Assembly (NCBI GenBank): GCA_014523485.1
Contig: JAATVK010000030.1
Span: forward strand, 1-7,913
DNA from: Nitrososphaerales archaeon TH5894
GTDB taxonomy: Archaea > Thermoproteota > Nitrososphaeria > Nitrososphaerales > Nitrososphaeraceae
DNA: 7,913 bases
Direction: 5' to 3'
Shown: positions 1-6,030 of the stretch, one piece after another
How the letters are laid out: every line of letters starts with the position of its first letter
How positions within the stretch are numbered: the first letter of the stretch is position 1
Position numbers and translations under genes: made by a program
Notes under the pieces: model-generated
Seen by the model: the letters and a program-made list of their open reading frames with translations, nothing else
What the model was told of the DNA's origin: nothing
The model's database searches: none

Positions 1-55
1 AAAAGATCGAATTTGTTACTAATTTGTTAGATTAATTAGTTAATTCTATCATTAT

Positions 56-640
56 TTAGTATTTCTTGTTTTTCATAATCATTATTTTCTTTTTATCGTA
101 GTCATCATCGTGACCATATTTATCATATTTTTCTTCACCATATTTCATTTTATGTTCATCATACCCAGTAACTTCCTTCTTCATCAAAACTTGTCCATTC
201 CCTGGATCTACACTGACTTTATATTTTTTCATACTTTCATCTACTACCATTATCTTGTATACTAAATACCCATGCACAGGAGTTAACTCTGCTTTCTTAA
301 CGAAAGAATTTGCTCCAACATTTGTTTGTGATGCAGTTATTGCATCTATCATGTTAACAGTAACTTTAGATTTGAAAGCCTCACCAATACTAGACTTTAC
401 ATCAATTGTTCCAGTCCAATTCATTTTCATTTCTTCTGATTGATTTGACGTTGTAGTCATCATCATACCTTCCTCATCGTCCATTCCCATCAATTCCGTA
501 TCATCTTGCATCATTTCAGAATCTTCTGGTTACATTTGAGCAAATGCGTTGCCCGTATTATTACTAATATTGTTTATTCCTAAAAGATCTATTGCTAAAA
601 GAGCACTTAGAGTTGTTATTGTTGTTAAAATTATTTTCAT
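56..640 (-). pseudogene. Secreted PepSY-domain protein gene interrupted by an in-frame TAA
   Basis: Reading from the ATG at 640, the frame encodes a hydrophobic Sec-type signal peptide (MKIILTTITTLSALLAIDLL, then a likely AFA|Q cleavage site near residue 35). It meets TAA at 532-530 (codon 37), then continues open in the same frame to TAA at 58-56, 194 codons in all. After the stop come a Met/Asp/Glu-rich segment, a PepSY-like domain (about residues 94-154 of the full frame, with KAELTPVHGYLVYKIMVVD and VSVDPGNGQVL) and a Lys/Asp/Tyr-rich tail. PepSY domains are small extracytoplasmic modules linked to peptidase inhibition or ligand binding; the substrate here is unknown. The signal peptide lies exactly in frame with the mature part, so this was one gene. 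The downstream ATG at 514 could give a 152-residue product, but without export signal. A CAA-to-TAA change, a sequencing error or a very recent pseudogene would all fit. The PepSY call is fairly sure; loss of function is an inference. Confidence 0.75.
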
Positions 641-697
641 TAAAAATTATGGTACCATGATTAATAATAATTGGGTATATTTTCTATATGGAGTTAG

Positions 698-749
698 GCC
701 ATAGAATTCATTTTTGTTCAGGCTATGACAATTAATTATCAATCCATTA
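698..749 (+). repeat. GCCATAG hairpin repeat, short copy
   Basis: GCCATAG at 698-704 faces CTATGAC at 723-729, pairing at six of seven positions; the exception becomes a G-U wobble on the minus strand. The 3' arm and its flank (TTCAGGCTATGACAATTAAT at 717-736, then TATCAATCCATTA) recur at 1283-1320. The loop is only 18 nt, so this copy is shortened relative to other members. Confidence 0.55.
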
Positions 750-883
750 CTCTAGCGATATTTTTAATATACAACATAATTAACAAAAATCAGCAATTGA
801 TAAACATACAATTCATTAGACAATTTTAGGCCATGAAAATAAATTTAGCTCAAATTGTTAAATAGAATATTTCATACTAGCTT

Positions 884-940
884 TATCATAGCCTCTATTG
901 AACTGCTTGCTCCTACTTCTAGTACATTGAGGCTGTGATA
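884..940 (-). repeat. GCCATAG hairpin repeat with 12-bp stem
   Basis: TATCATAGCCTC (884-895) pairs with GAGGCTGTGATA (929-940) at all twelve positions if read as plus-strand RNA, with one U-G wobble (889/935); the loop is 33 nt. On the minus strand the loop contains GTAGGAGCAAGCAGT, matching GTAGGAGCAAACAGT of the copy at 6729-6787 at 14 of 15 bases. That match fixes this copy's orientation as opposite to the right-hand cluster. An orphan arm GGCCATGA at 829-836 could compete for pairing with 886-893. Confidence 0.7.
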
Positions 941-1028
941 ATAAATTTTATAATTAGGAAATAAATTATCTCTCCAATTCTTAAATAATATGGATTATGA
1001 GGGTTAATACAATCCAAGGCTAATTCTT

Positions 1029-1080
1029 CCATAACTTTCTATTATTGATTTGATCCCAAGAATAATTCCACATGGCTTTA
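1029..1080 (-). repeat. Degenerate GCCATAG-family repeat
   Basis: On the minus strand the unit opens with AAAGCCATG (1079-1071) and closes with GAAAGTTATGG (1039-1029), the same end pattern and spacing as better-preserved copies. The arms can form only a short stem, so this is likely a decayed member. Confidence 0.45.
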
Positions 1081-1243
1081 AAAATAAATAAGTTATGATG
1101 ATGATGTTTATAACTTAATAGTAGTTAAAAATCTACTCTATCAATCTATAATATAATAATTACTTAACTGGTAAATATACTGTATTGTTATTACTTATTT
1201 ACTACCCAAGTGCACCACTGGCATATCATCGTTCGTCATTGTG

Positions 1244-1320
1244 TTGTCATAGTTTGATATGTATAAACCACGATCGATTGCGTTCAGGCTATGACAATTA
1301 ATAATATTATCAATCGATTA
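1244..1320 (+). repeat. GCCATAG-family repeat with 9-bp perfect stem
   Basis: TTGTCATAG (1244-1252) is perfectly complementary to CTATGACAA (1289-1297), with a 36-nt loop. The right half, TTCAGGCTATGACAATTAAT (1283-1302) then TATCAATCGATTA (1308-1320), matches 717-749 with one substitution and a 5-nt indel. A second nested inverted pair, CGATTG and CAATCG, flanks the right arm. Confidence 0.6.
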
Positions 1321-1399
1321 ACTTGGTTTACCTGTTTTTAAATATTATATTAGCAAGTGTACTTCAATCAAAAAAGCCCAAAGAACTTGTTAGGCATAT

Positions 1400-1445
1400 C
1401 ATAACCTTCTATATACATCCTCGGCTCCAGGAAGGTTATGGCTTT
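1400..1445 (-). repeat. GCCATAG-family hairpin with 10-bp perfect stem
   Basis: CATAACCTTC (1400-1409) is perfectly complementary to GAAGGTTATG (1431-1440), with a 21-nt loop, followed on the plus strand by GCTTT. Read on the minus strand it opens AAAGCCATAACC like other family members. Where other copies have CATAGCC/GGCTATG, this copy has CATAACC/GGTTATG, a paired G-C to A-T exchange that keeps the stem. Confidence 0.7.
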
Positions 1446-1501
1446 AACTTTTATATAAATAAATAAAATCAATCAATAAATTTTTTTTCCACTACACTTT
1501 T

Positions 1502-1568
1502 ACCATTCTAAATTGAATTTACATTACAACATGATTAAAAAATAAAATGATAATGTAGAATGAATGGT
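1502..1568 (-). terminator. Probable 3'-end structure and T-tract of the small gene upstream
   Basis: Just downstream of the minus-strand stop at 1572, two nested inverted arms can pair: ACCATTC (1502-1508) with GAATGGT (1562-1568), and TACATTA (1520-1526) with TAATGTA (1551-1557). The loop on the minus strand is T-rich (TTTTATTTTTTAATC, about 1532-1546). Archaeal termination depends mainly on T-tracts, so the T-run is the likelier signal and the stem an extra. Confidence 0.45.
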
Positions 1569-1571
1569 GTG

Positions 1572-1736
1572 TTAATCAACAACTCTTTCTTTAGCTTTTT
1601 CTGCTTCGTATTCTGCACCTGTGTCTCTATCAGGGTCTTCAATCTTTTTACCTATTGCTCTTGCTCCTGCCTTTATTTTATCATCTAATCCTACATCTTC
1701 ATCTGTTTCAATTTTTATGTCTTTATCGTCTTCCAT
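1572..1736 (-). CDS. Small charged protein of unknown function (54 aa)
   Basis: Starting at the ATG at 1736 this frame gives 54 residues (MEDDKDIKIETDEDVGLDDK..., ending KAKERVVD) and stops at TAA 1574-1572. It is soluble, with an acidic N-terminal third followed by alternating Lys/Arg and Asp/Glu, no cysteine and no membrane segment. The middle, KIKAGARAIGKKIEDPDRD, looks like an amphipathic helix plus a polar turn. A second ATG lies nine bases upstream (1745) and would add MIT. I prefer 1736 because TTATATATA (1765-1757) is centred about 25-26 nt upstream of it, as expected for a leaderless archaeal mRNA. Codon use and low-complexity-free sequence look genuine, and the downstream T-tract supports a real transcription unit. 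I do not recognise a named family. Binding of nucleic acid or protein would be a guess. Confidence 0.65.
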   Translation of the reverse strand: MEDDKDIKIETDEDVGLDDKIKAGARAIGKKIEDPDRDTGAEYEAEKAKERVVD

Positions 1737-1756
1737 TGTAATCATTGTTGCATTTT

Positions 1757-1765
1757 TATATATAA
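1757..1765 (-). promoter_or_regulatory. Box A (TATA) of the 54-aa gene
   Basis: TTATATATA on the minus strand is centred about 25 nt upstream of the ATG at 1736. This implies a transcript starting at or next to the start codon and decides between the two candidate ATGs. Confidence 0.5.
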
Positions 1766-1879
1766 CAATTAGAGGTTAAAGCTTCAGATAAACTTTATAT
1801 ATTATTAATATTTATTTTCTCTAAATAATTTAACAAATACAATTCCTTTATTCTTTGTGATCGTAAAATCTACATTATT

Positions 1880-1926
1880 TAAAAGCCATAGCATGTAAAA
1901 ACGACTAGAGCAGTGAGTATGATTTG
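1880..1926 (+). repeat. Half or decayed GCCATAG-family repeat
   Basis: AAAAGCCATAGC (1881-1892) is identical to the opening arm of the right-hand copies at 6874 and (through AAAAGCCATA) 7030. The closing arm is absent or reduced to a weak GTATGATT-like remnant. It is isolated from the other copies. Confidence 0.4.
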
Positions 1927-2015
1927 ATTGAATAGTATAATTATTTTCCCTTAAGAATTAAAACAATTAGACCTAATACAGAGGTAATTAATTATTATAA
2001 ACATATGTGATTATA

Positions 2016-2060
2016 TTGTAACTATAATACAACGACTTTGGCTGTGTTTTATAGTTATAA
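2016..2060. repeat. AT-rich inverted repeat (stem-loop)
   Basis: TAACTATAA (2019-2027) is perfectly complementary to TTATAGTTA (2049-2057); the stem extends outwards to about 12 pairs with one wobble, with a 21-nt loop. It is not a member of the GCCATAG family. No gene starts or ends beside it, so its role is unclear. Confidence 0.5.
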
Positions 2061-2081
2061 ATAGTTCTATATCTTCAATAG

Positions 2082-2101
2082 GAATTGATCTGAATTGATC
2101 T
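2082..2101. repeat. Tandem duplication of a 10-mer
   Basis: GAATTGATCT occurs twice head to tail (2082-2091, 2092-2101). It is probably a replication-slippage duplication. Confidence 0.6.
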
Positions 2102-2360
2102 CTGAACGATAATGATATTTTTTAACAATGAAAATATTACAAAATTTACTATGTTTTTAAGATTGTTTAGATGTATAAAATGTATAATCTATTTGAAAGT
2201 TTGCTGAAGGAATGAATCAAAGCTAAAAAGTGTTACTATTTATTACTGCATTCAGTCAGATCTAAATTTCATATCTCAAATTTAAATTAAATTCAAGACA
2301 TTGGTTGTATTATTTCGAAAACGCAAATATTGAGTTGTCTTTACTATTAAAGTAAAAACA

Positions 2361-3539
2361 ATGTATAATCATACACATGTAAAAGAGATTGAAAATGTAT
2401 TGATATTACAAGGTGGCGGTTCACTAGGTGCTTTCGCATGTGGAGTTTGCAAAACCTTGGCAAAAAAAGATATAAAATTTGATATAATAGCAGGAACATC
2501 AATAGGAGCAATTAACGGAGCGATAACTGCTGGAAGTAAAAATGAAAATCCTCAAAAAGATTTAGAAGATTTTTGGATAGAGATAGCAGAAAGTAGTTAT
2601 AACATCATACCTGATACTCTTTCTCTTGATTATGATTATCAAAACAATCAGATTAATTTCAAAAAGTCCTCTTCTGCATCATTAAATGCAGCATTTTTTG
2701 GCGTTCCAAAATTCTTTGTTCCTAGATGGTTTAATTGGAATGTGTCTAAGTATAATTCCTCAAAGGATTATAATATCTTACCATCACATTGGACTTATAT
2801 CTATGATAATAGTTTATTGGAAAAAACATTAGAAAAGTATATAGATTTTAAAAAATTGTGTCCAGATGCAAAACCTAATAATATCAATAATAATGATAAT
2901 TCCAAGAATACAGTCCGACTTATAATTTCAGCTGTTGATGTACTTTCAGCTGAACCTCTAATATTCGACAGTTACGAAACACAAATACAGATGAAACATC
3001 TTTTAGCTACAATTGGATATCCTCAATATGGATTCCCATGGGTAGAAGTAAATGATGGTATGTATGCATGGGATGGATCTTTGTTAAGTAATACTCCAAT
3101 ACGAGAAGTTATGATGGCTTCTCCTAGTAACGATAAAAATATATTTATAATCGAAAATTACCCTAAAAAAATAGATAAGCTTCCATCAAATATGAGTGAA
3201 GTTCAATCTCGAGCCAAAGATATAATGTTCACTGATAAAGACGAGAGTCTAGGCAAAATATCTAAACTTATAACTCGACATATTACTTTAATAGAAACAT
3301 TATATGATATTTTTGAGGAACACGATCATTCAAAAATTGATAAAGATATAATTAAGTATATCGAAAAAGAACATAAATTATTGGTAGAAAAATATGGTGC
3401 TAAAATTCTAAAGATCATAAGAATTAGTAGAGAAAATATTGAAATACCATATGCATTACAAAATGCTGACTTTTCCGTTAAGACAGTTAAAGAACTTATT
3501 CTTCAAGGAGAGAATAAAGCTCTACAGAGTTTAAATTAA
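2361..3539 (+). CDS. Patatin-like phospholipase (acyl hydrolase)
   Basis: This 392-residue cytosolic protein has the patatin hallmarks: oxyanion-hole motif GGGSLGAF (residues 18-25), nucleophile elbow GTSIGA with catalytic Ser47, and the dyad Asp in WDGSLLSNTP (Asp238). Patatins cleave acyl esters of phospholipids and other lipids with a Ser-Asp dyad. The stretch FPWVEVNDGMYAWDGSLLSNTPIREV resembles bacterial patatins with a DUF3734-type C-terminal extension, which would cover roughly residues 250-390 here. The usual DG[G/A] is DGS, a small change that should be tolerated. There is no signal peptide or transmembrane helix, so it acts inside the cell or at the inner membrane face. ATG 2361 is the only start that precedes the first beta strand and glycine loop. 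A low-complexity Asn/Asp run (about 173-180) is probably a surface loop. The gene stands alone, 280 bases from the next. Family assignment is secure; the substrate is unknown. Confidence 0.92.
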   Translation: MYNHTHVKEIENVLILQGGGSLGAFACGVCKTLAKKDIKFDIIAGTSIGAINGAITAGSKNENPQKDLEDFWIEIAESSYNIIPDTLSLDYDYQNNQINFKKSSSASLNAAFFGVPKFFVPRWFNWNVSKYNSSKDYNILPSHWTYIYDNSLLEKTLEKYIDFKKLCPDAKPNNINNNDNSKNTVRLIISAVDVLSAEPLIFDSYETQIQMKHLLATIGYPQYGFPWVEVNDGMYAWDGSLLSNTPIREVMMASPSNDKNIFIIENYPKKIDKLPSNMSEVQSRAKDIMFTDKDESLGKISKLITRHITLIETLYDIFEEHDHSKIDKDIIKYIEKEHKLLVEKYGAKILKIIRISRENIEIPYALQNADFSVKTVKELILQGENKALQSLN

Positions 3540-3818
3540 CTATATTATTAAACTCATTAGCTAAAGAATATTCTTATAGGCCCAATTAATATTTTTAATT
3601 AATTATCGATATATCTATTAGCAGAAAAAGAAAGTAATCAGAGTTTTCTTGTGAATGTAATTTACTATTTGAATATGACAATCAATAACAAATTTCCATA
3701 TACCAACTAATTAGATATTGCTGAGAACAATATGTTTGAAATAGGTTTGAAATAGGTTTGTATTCTTTTACAGTAAGAAAGATACATTAATTTACTTAAA
3801 TGTGAAAAGATCAAATGA
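3540..3818. other. Intergenic spacer with short tandem repeat
   Basis: No gene is seen. The sequence is AT-rich, with a T5 run followed by AATTAATT near 3592-3605 that could end the patatin transcript. An 11-mer tandem repeat lies at 3734-3760. The region just before 3819 has no Shine-Dalgarno; AATTTACTTAAA (3789-3800) is a plausible weak box A. Confidence 0.45.
3734..3760. repeat. 11-mer tandem repeat, about 2.5 copies
   Basis: GTTTGAAATAG is repeated at 3734-3744 and 3745-3755 and begins a third time with GTTTG at 3756-3760, about 60 nt upstream of the VOC gene. Confidence 0.7.
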
Positions 3819-4229
3819 ATGCGATTTAAAAAAATCATTGAAACATGTATTTATTCTACTAAATTAAAAGAAATGAAAAATTTTTACATTGATAGATTGG
3901 GCTTAGATTTTGTATCCGAAGAAAATGGAAGACATGTGTTTCTAAAGGCGGGAAAAAGTATGCTTTTAATCTTTAATCCTGAAAGTACACTAAAGGATTC
4001 TAATAGTATCTTTCCTGTACACGGTACTATTACACCTCCCTCAATAGTTCACTTTGCTTTAGAAATTAATAATGAAGATTATGAAAAATGGAAGGACCTT
4101 TTACAAAAAAATCAAATTAATATTGAAAAGGAATTAAAAATTGGAAATAGCAAATCAATATATTTTCGTGATCCTTCGGGAAACTTAGTTGAATTGATAA
4201 CTGCATATGCTTGGCCAGTAGACAATTGA
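3819..4229 (+). CDS. VOC-fold protein (glyoxalase/dioxygenase superfamily)
   Basis: The 136-residue protein has the two beta-alpha-beta-beta-beta modules of the vicinal-oxygen-chelate superfamily. The first module contains IIETCIYSTKLKEMKNFYIDRLGLDF (residues 6-31), the second SIVHFALEINNEDYEKW (75-91) and the closing SIYFRDPSGNLVELI (113-127). Likely metal ligands are Glu8, His78 and Glu125. Glu8 stands where many relatives have His, a variation also found in other VOC proteins. The group includes glyoxalase I, fosfomycin-resistance enzymes and ring-cleaving dioxygenases, so the fold and metal dependence are clear but the reaction is not. The protein is soluble, lacks a signal peptide, and has near-typical length for a single-chain dimer-forming member. 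ATG 3819 sits immediately before the first strand. A short out-of-frame ATG at 3815 reads only four codons. It is a lone gene with no obvious partner. Confidence 0.88.
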   Translation: MRFKKIIETCIYSTKLKEMKNFYIDRLGLDFVSEENGRHVFLKAGKSMLLIFNPESTLKDSNSIFPVHGTITPPSIVHFALEINNEDYEKWKDLLQKNQINIEKELKIGNSKSIYFRDPSGNLVELITAYAWPVDN

Positions 4230-4566
4230 TATATTTATTGCTTCCAATACTTTTGTAGGTTGTATATCTTCGCATAAAATAAATAATTTATAGTTACTAT
4301 ATATCACAATTCGGATTATCTATGTATAAGGATTTAACTAGAATATATTATTTAATTCAATTATATAGACTCTGATTTATTATGTAAAGTTTTGGATTAC
4401 ACCAATTAAATTTCAGTACTAGATAAAGATTAAAGAGAAAACAAGGAAAAAAATGAGTAATTTTCTAGTAAAAAATTAATAAATATATCCATATAGTTAA
4501 AATCTATAAAACTTTTCGGAATTACGAGAAGAACTCTTTATAGATAACATTCACGTCATTAAACGC
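4230..4566. other. Non-coding spacer before the secreted-protein gene
   Basis: I see no gene, family repeat or strong hairpin in these roughly 340 AT-rich bases. The only supported element is the box A at 4537-4543. Confidence 0.5.
4537..4543 (+). promoter_or_regulatory. Box A (TATA) of the Ig-like secreted protein gene
   Basis: TTTATAG is centred 27 nt before the ATG at 4567. This places the transcription start at or one base before the start codon, hence a leaderless mRNA, and supports that start. Confidence 0.55.
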
Positions 4567-5124
4567 ATGCGAATTTTTATAGCAATATTAAATATTGTAT
4601 TGTCATTTGTTGTATTAACTTGTTCCCTCTATAGTCCATCACAAATGATTAATTCTGAATCTACCATAAATAAAAATTTAACCAATTTCACTTCTTCAGA
4701 CGAATCAATCAATCCTTTTGTATTGCAAGTTGAACAGATTAAGACCATCCCAGATAAAATTCATGTAGGAGAGGAATTTAGTATAAATGCAATTGTGAAA
4801 AATACAGGAATGTACCCTGTCACTTTCATAGCAAATCTTTGTGACTCTGAACTGTATGCAGTATTTGACCACAAAGTGGGAGAATTACCTGCTCCTGAGT
4901 GTAAGATGATGTCATCAGAACCTGTTATATTAAATGCAGGTGAAAAAGTCATAGTGCAACGTATTTCAGGTATATCAGGTTTAACATATAAAGCCTTAGA
5001 AGAAGGGCAATCATATGCAAAGGTTATTCTTCCATTTAAAATAAATTTATCTGAAATAGAGACAATAGATAGCATAGTTGACAATAAATTTAATGTAACT
5101 ATAAAATCAGAACTTTCTACTTAG
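4567..5124 (+). CDS. Secreted protein with probable Ig-like (CARDB-type) domain, function unknown
   Basis: The 185-residue product begins with a short basic end and a hydrophobic helix (MRIFIAILNIVLSFVVLTCS, residues 1-20), a Sec signal peptide or anchor. A Ser/Thr/Asn-rich linker follows to about residue 50. The rest reads as a beta sandwich: VEQIKTIPDKIHVGEEFSIN, then AIVKNTGMYPVTF, then EPVILNAGEKVIVQ. The pattern of two domain halves joined by a variable loop resembles CARDB/Ig-like extracellular modules. Cys92 and Cys112 lie in the loop around NLCDSELYAVF and PECKMM and could form a disulfide. Cys19 follows V-L-T, a poor lipobox, so lipidation is doubtful. Four N-X-S/T sites (Asn37, 40, 160, 176) could be glycosylated on the cell surface. 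It converges with the gene at 5253-5780. The domain call is from pattern only. Confidence 0.75.
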   Translation: MRIFIAILNIVLSFVVLTCSLYSPSQMINSESTINKNLTNFTSSDESINPFVLQVEQIKTIPDKIHVGEEFSINAIVKNTGMYPVTFIANLCDSELYAVFDHKVGELPAPECKMMSSEPVILNAGEKVIVQRISGISGLTYKALEEGQSYAKVILPFKINLSEIETIDSIVDNKFNVTIKSELST

Positions 5125-5196
5125 TGATTTAACTTTCTTTTCATGAGATAAGGTAATATGTAGTTAATAGAAACACACAAAAAAAACTATAGAAAG

Positions 5197-5239
5197 TAAT
5201 AATAATAATAATAATTATTAGTATTAATTGCAAAAAAAA
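5197..5239. terminator. Bidirectional 3'-end region between convergent genes
   Basis: On the minus strand an eight-T run (5239-5232) lies 13 nt after the stop of the 5253-5780 gene and is a good archaeal terminator. Next to it are six TAA repeats (5197-5214) running into the perfect palindrome TAATAATTATTA (5209-5220). For the plus-strand gene ending at 5124 there is only a weaker TTTCTTTT just past its stop. Confidence 0.55.
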
Positions 5240-5252
5240 TTAATTATAGTAG

Positions 5253-5780
5253 TTAGCCCAATAGACCATGTGTACTACATTTCCAATCATTTATTTCCAT
5301 GCCAAAATTACACTTTATTTCTGCTTGAGTAGTTTTTAATTTTTGAGATGAATTTATTGAACTTTGAATCTCAATTTTGATTTTTTCATTTATTGTTGTC
5401 TTGTCTGCAAATGGGTTTGCTAAAGTTGGCATGTTAGTGTCTGATTTACTTTTATGAGCTATAACATATCCTATAACTGGAGATTGATCAAAGTCCTTTA
5501 TGATTGTTGATGTTATCAGATCAGATGACTTTTTAAGGGAAGAAACGCTTCCTAGTATAGTATATGTAGTATCAAATGTACCAATATGGGAAGAACCTGA
5601 AGATAAAACATATGAATTTGAAGAATCTTTTGTTATATGAATTGAAGATGATGGCGATTTTGACTGTAATTCACCTGTTTGGGCATACGATTCTGCTGTT
5701 CCCATTATAGATATACTACTTATAGTCACTATACTTAATCCTGAAAGAACTAAAAGCATAGTAAATAGATTTTTTTTCAT
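5253..5780 (-). CDS. Secreted protein of unknown function, Ser/Thr-rich, two C-terminal Cys
   Basis: From ATG 5780 the product is 175 residues. It has a textbook Sec signal peptide: MKKNLFTMLLVLSGLSIVTI, then a Ser-rich c-region ending SYA|Q at about residue 33. The mature part is rich in Ser, Thr and Lys, with probable beta strands (SYVLSSG, TTYTILGSV, VIGYVIAH) and ends in CNFGMEINDWKCSTHGLLG, whose two cysteines 11 residues apart could form a disulfide loop. An ATG 18 bases upstream (5798) would add MLLRLL. I reject it because it lies inside or right after the box A at 5809-5802, which is correctly placed for a leaderless start at 5780. I recognise no family; the strand content suggests a small extracellular beta domain. 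The terminator T8 follows directly. Real gene and export are well supported; the role is unknown. Confidence 0.8.
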   Translation of the reverse strand: MKKNLFTMLLVLSGLSIVTISSISIMGTAESYAQTGELQSKSPSSSIHITKDSSNSYVLSSGSSHIGTFDTTYTILGSVSSLKKSSDLITSTIIKDFDQSPVIGYVIAHKSKSDTNMPTLANPFADKTTINEKIKIEIQSSINSSQKLKTTQAEIKCNFGMEINDWKCSTHGLLG

Positions 5781-5801
5781 TAATAAGCGAAGTAACAATA
5801 A

Positions 5802-5809
5802 TATATAAA
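5802..5809 (-). promoter_or_regulatory. Box A (TATA) deciding the start at 5780
   Basis: TTTATATA on the minus strand, a consensus archaeal TATA box, is centred about 26 nt upstream of the ATG at 5780. Transcription would start on the A of that ATG, excluding the longer ATG at 5798. Confidence 0.65.
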
Positions 5810-5991
5810 TTTATATCAATTTTTGAGTTTTGTCTATATACTATATAACAAATAAAAAAATATTCTGTTTAGATATTCTTCATATAGATAAATACCTGTC
5901 TGTGTGCATCTTGTTCCTTTTTGGAAATTGGTTGGTTGGTTCTTAAATTACAGAGGAAAGAGTTGTTCTTCTTTAACCTTACCTTGACCTT

Positions 5992-6000
5992 AAAAAAAAA
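5992..6000 (-). terminator. Nine-T terminator after the four-cysteine protein gene
   Basis: A run of nine T on the minus strand lies about 30 nt downstream of the stop at 6031. It is the strongest T-tract in the window and separates this gene from the one at 5253-5780. No stem is needed in archaea, and none is evident. Confidence 0.6.
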
Positions 6001-6030
6001 GAAAATGCTGATGGTTTATTTTGCTATGAT

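Larger units (their letters stand above)
641..1571. other. Long non-coding, repeat-bearing intergenic region
   Basis: I see no convincing gene in this roughly 930-base stretch. It holds five or more copies or half-copies of the GCCATAG hairpin family (listed separately). It also contains a 20-base direct repeat at 717-736 and 1283-1302, an orphan arm GGCCATGA at 829-836, and the terminator-like structure downstream of the small gene at 1572-1736. The base composition is strongly AT-rich apart from the hairpin arms. Confidence 0.7.
1737..2360. other. Non-coding AT-rich region upstream of the patatin gene
   Basis: No gene is supported here. It contains the promoter of the 54-aa gene, a degenerate hairpin-family arm near 1880, an AT-rich hairpin at 2016-2060, and a tandem duplication of GAATTGATCT at 2082-2101. 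Before the patatin start there is no clear Shine-Dalgarno. AAATATT near 2325-2331 is a possible weak box A implying a leader of only a few bases. Confidence 0.5.

Noticed and set aside
255..443. Plus-strand open frame of 62 codons
   Set aside because: It lies fully antisense to the PepSY gene frame and has no promoter or family resemblance.
4567..4626. Lipoprotein signal peptide
   Set aside because: The cysteine at residue 19 is preceded by Val-Leu-Thr, without the small -1 residue of a lipobox.
4761..5084. Minus-strand open frame of 107 codons
   Set aside because: It is antisense inside the well-supported secreted protein gene at 4567-5124.
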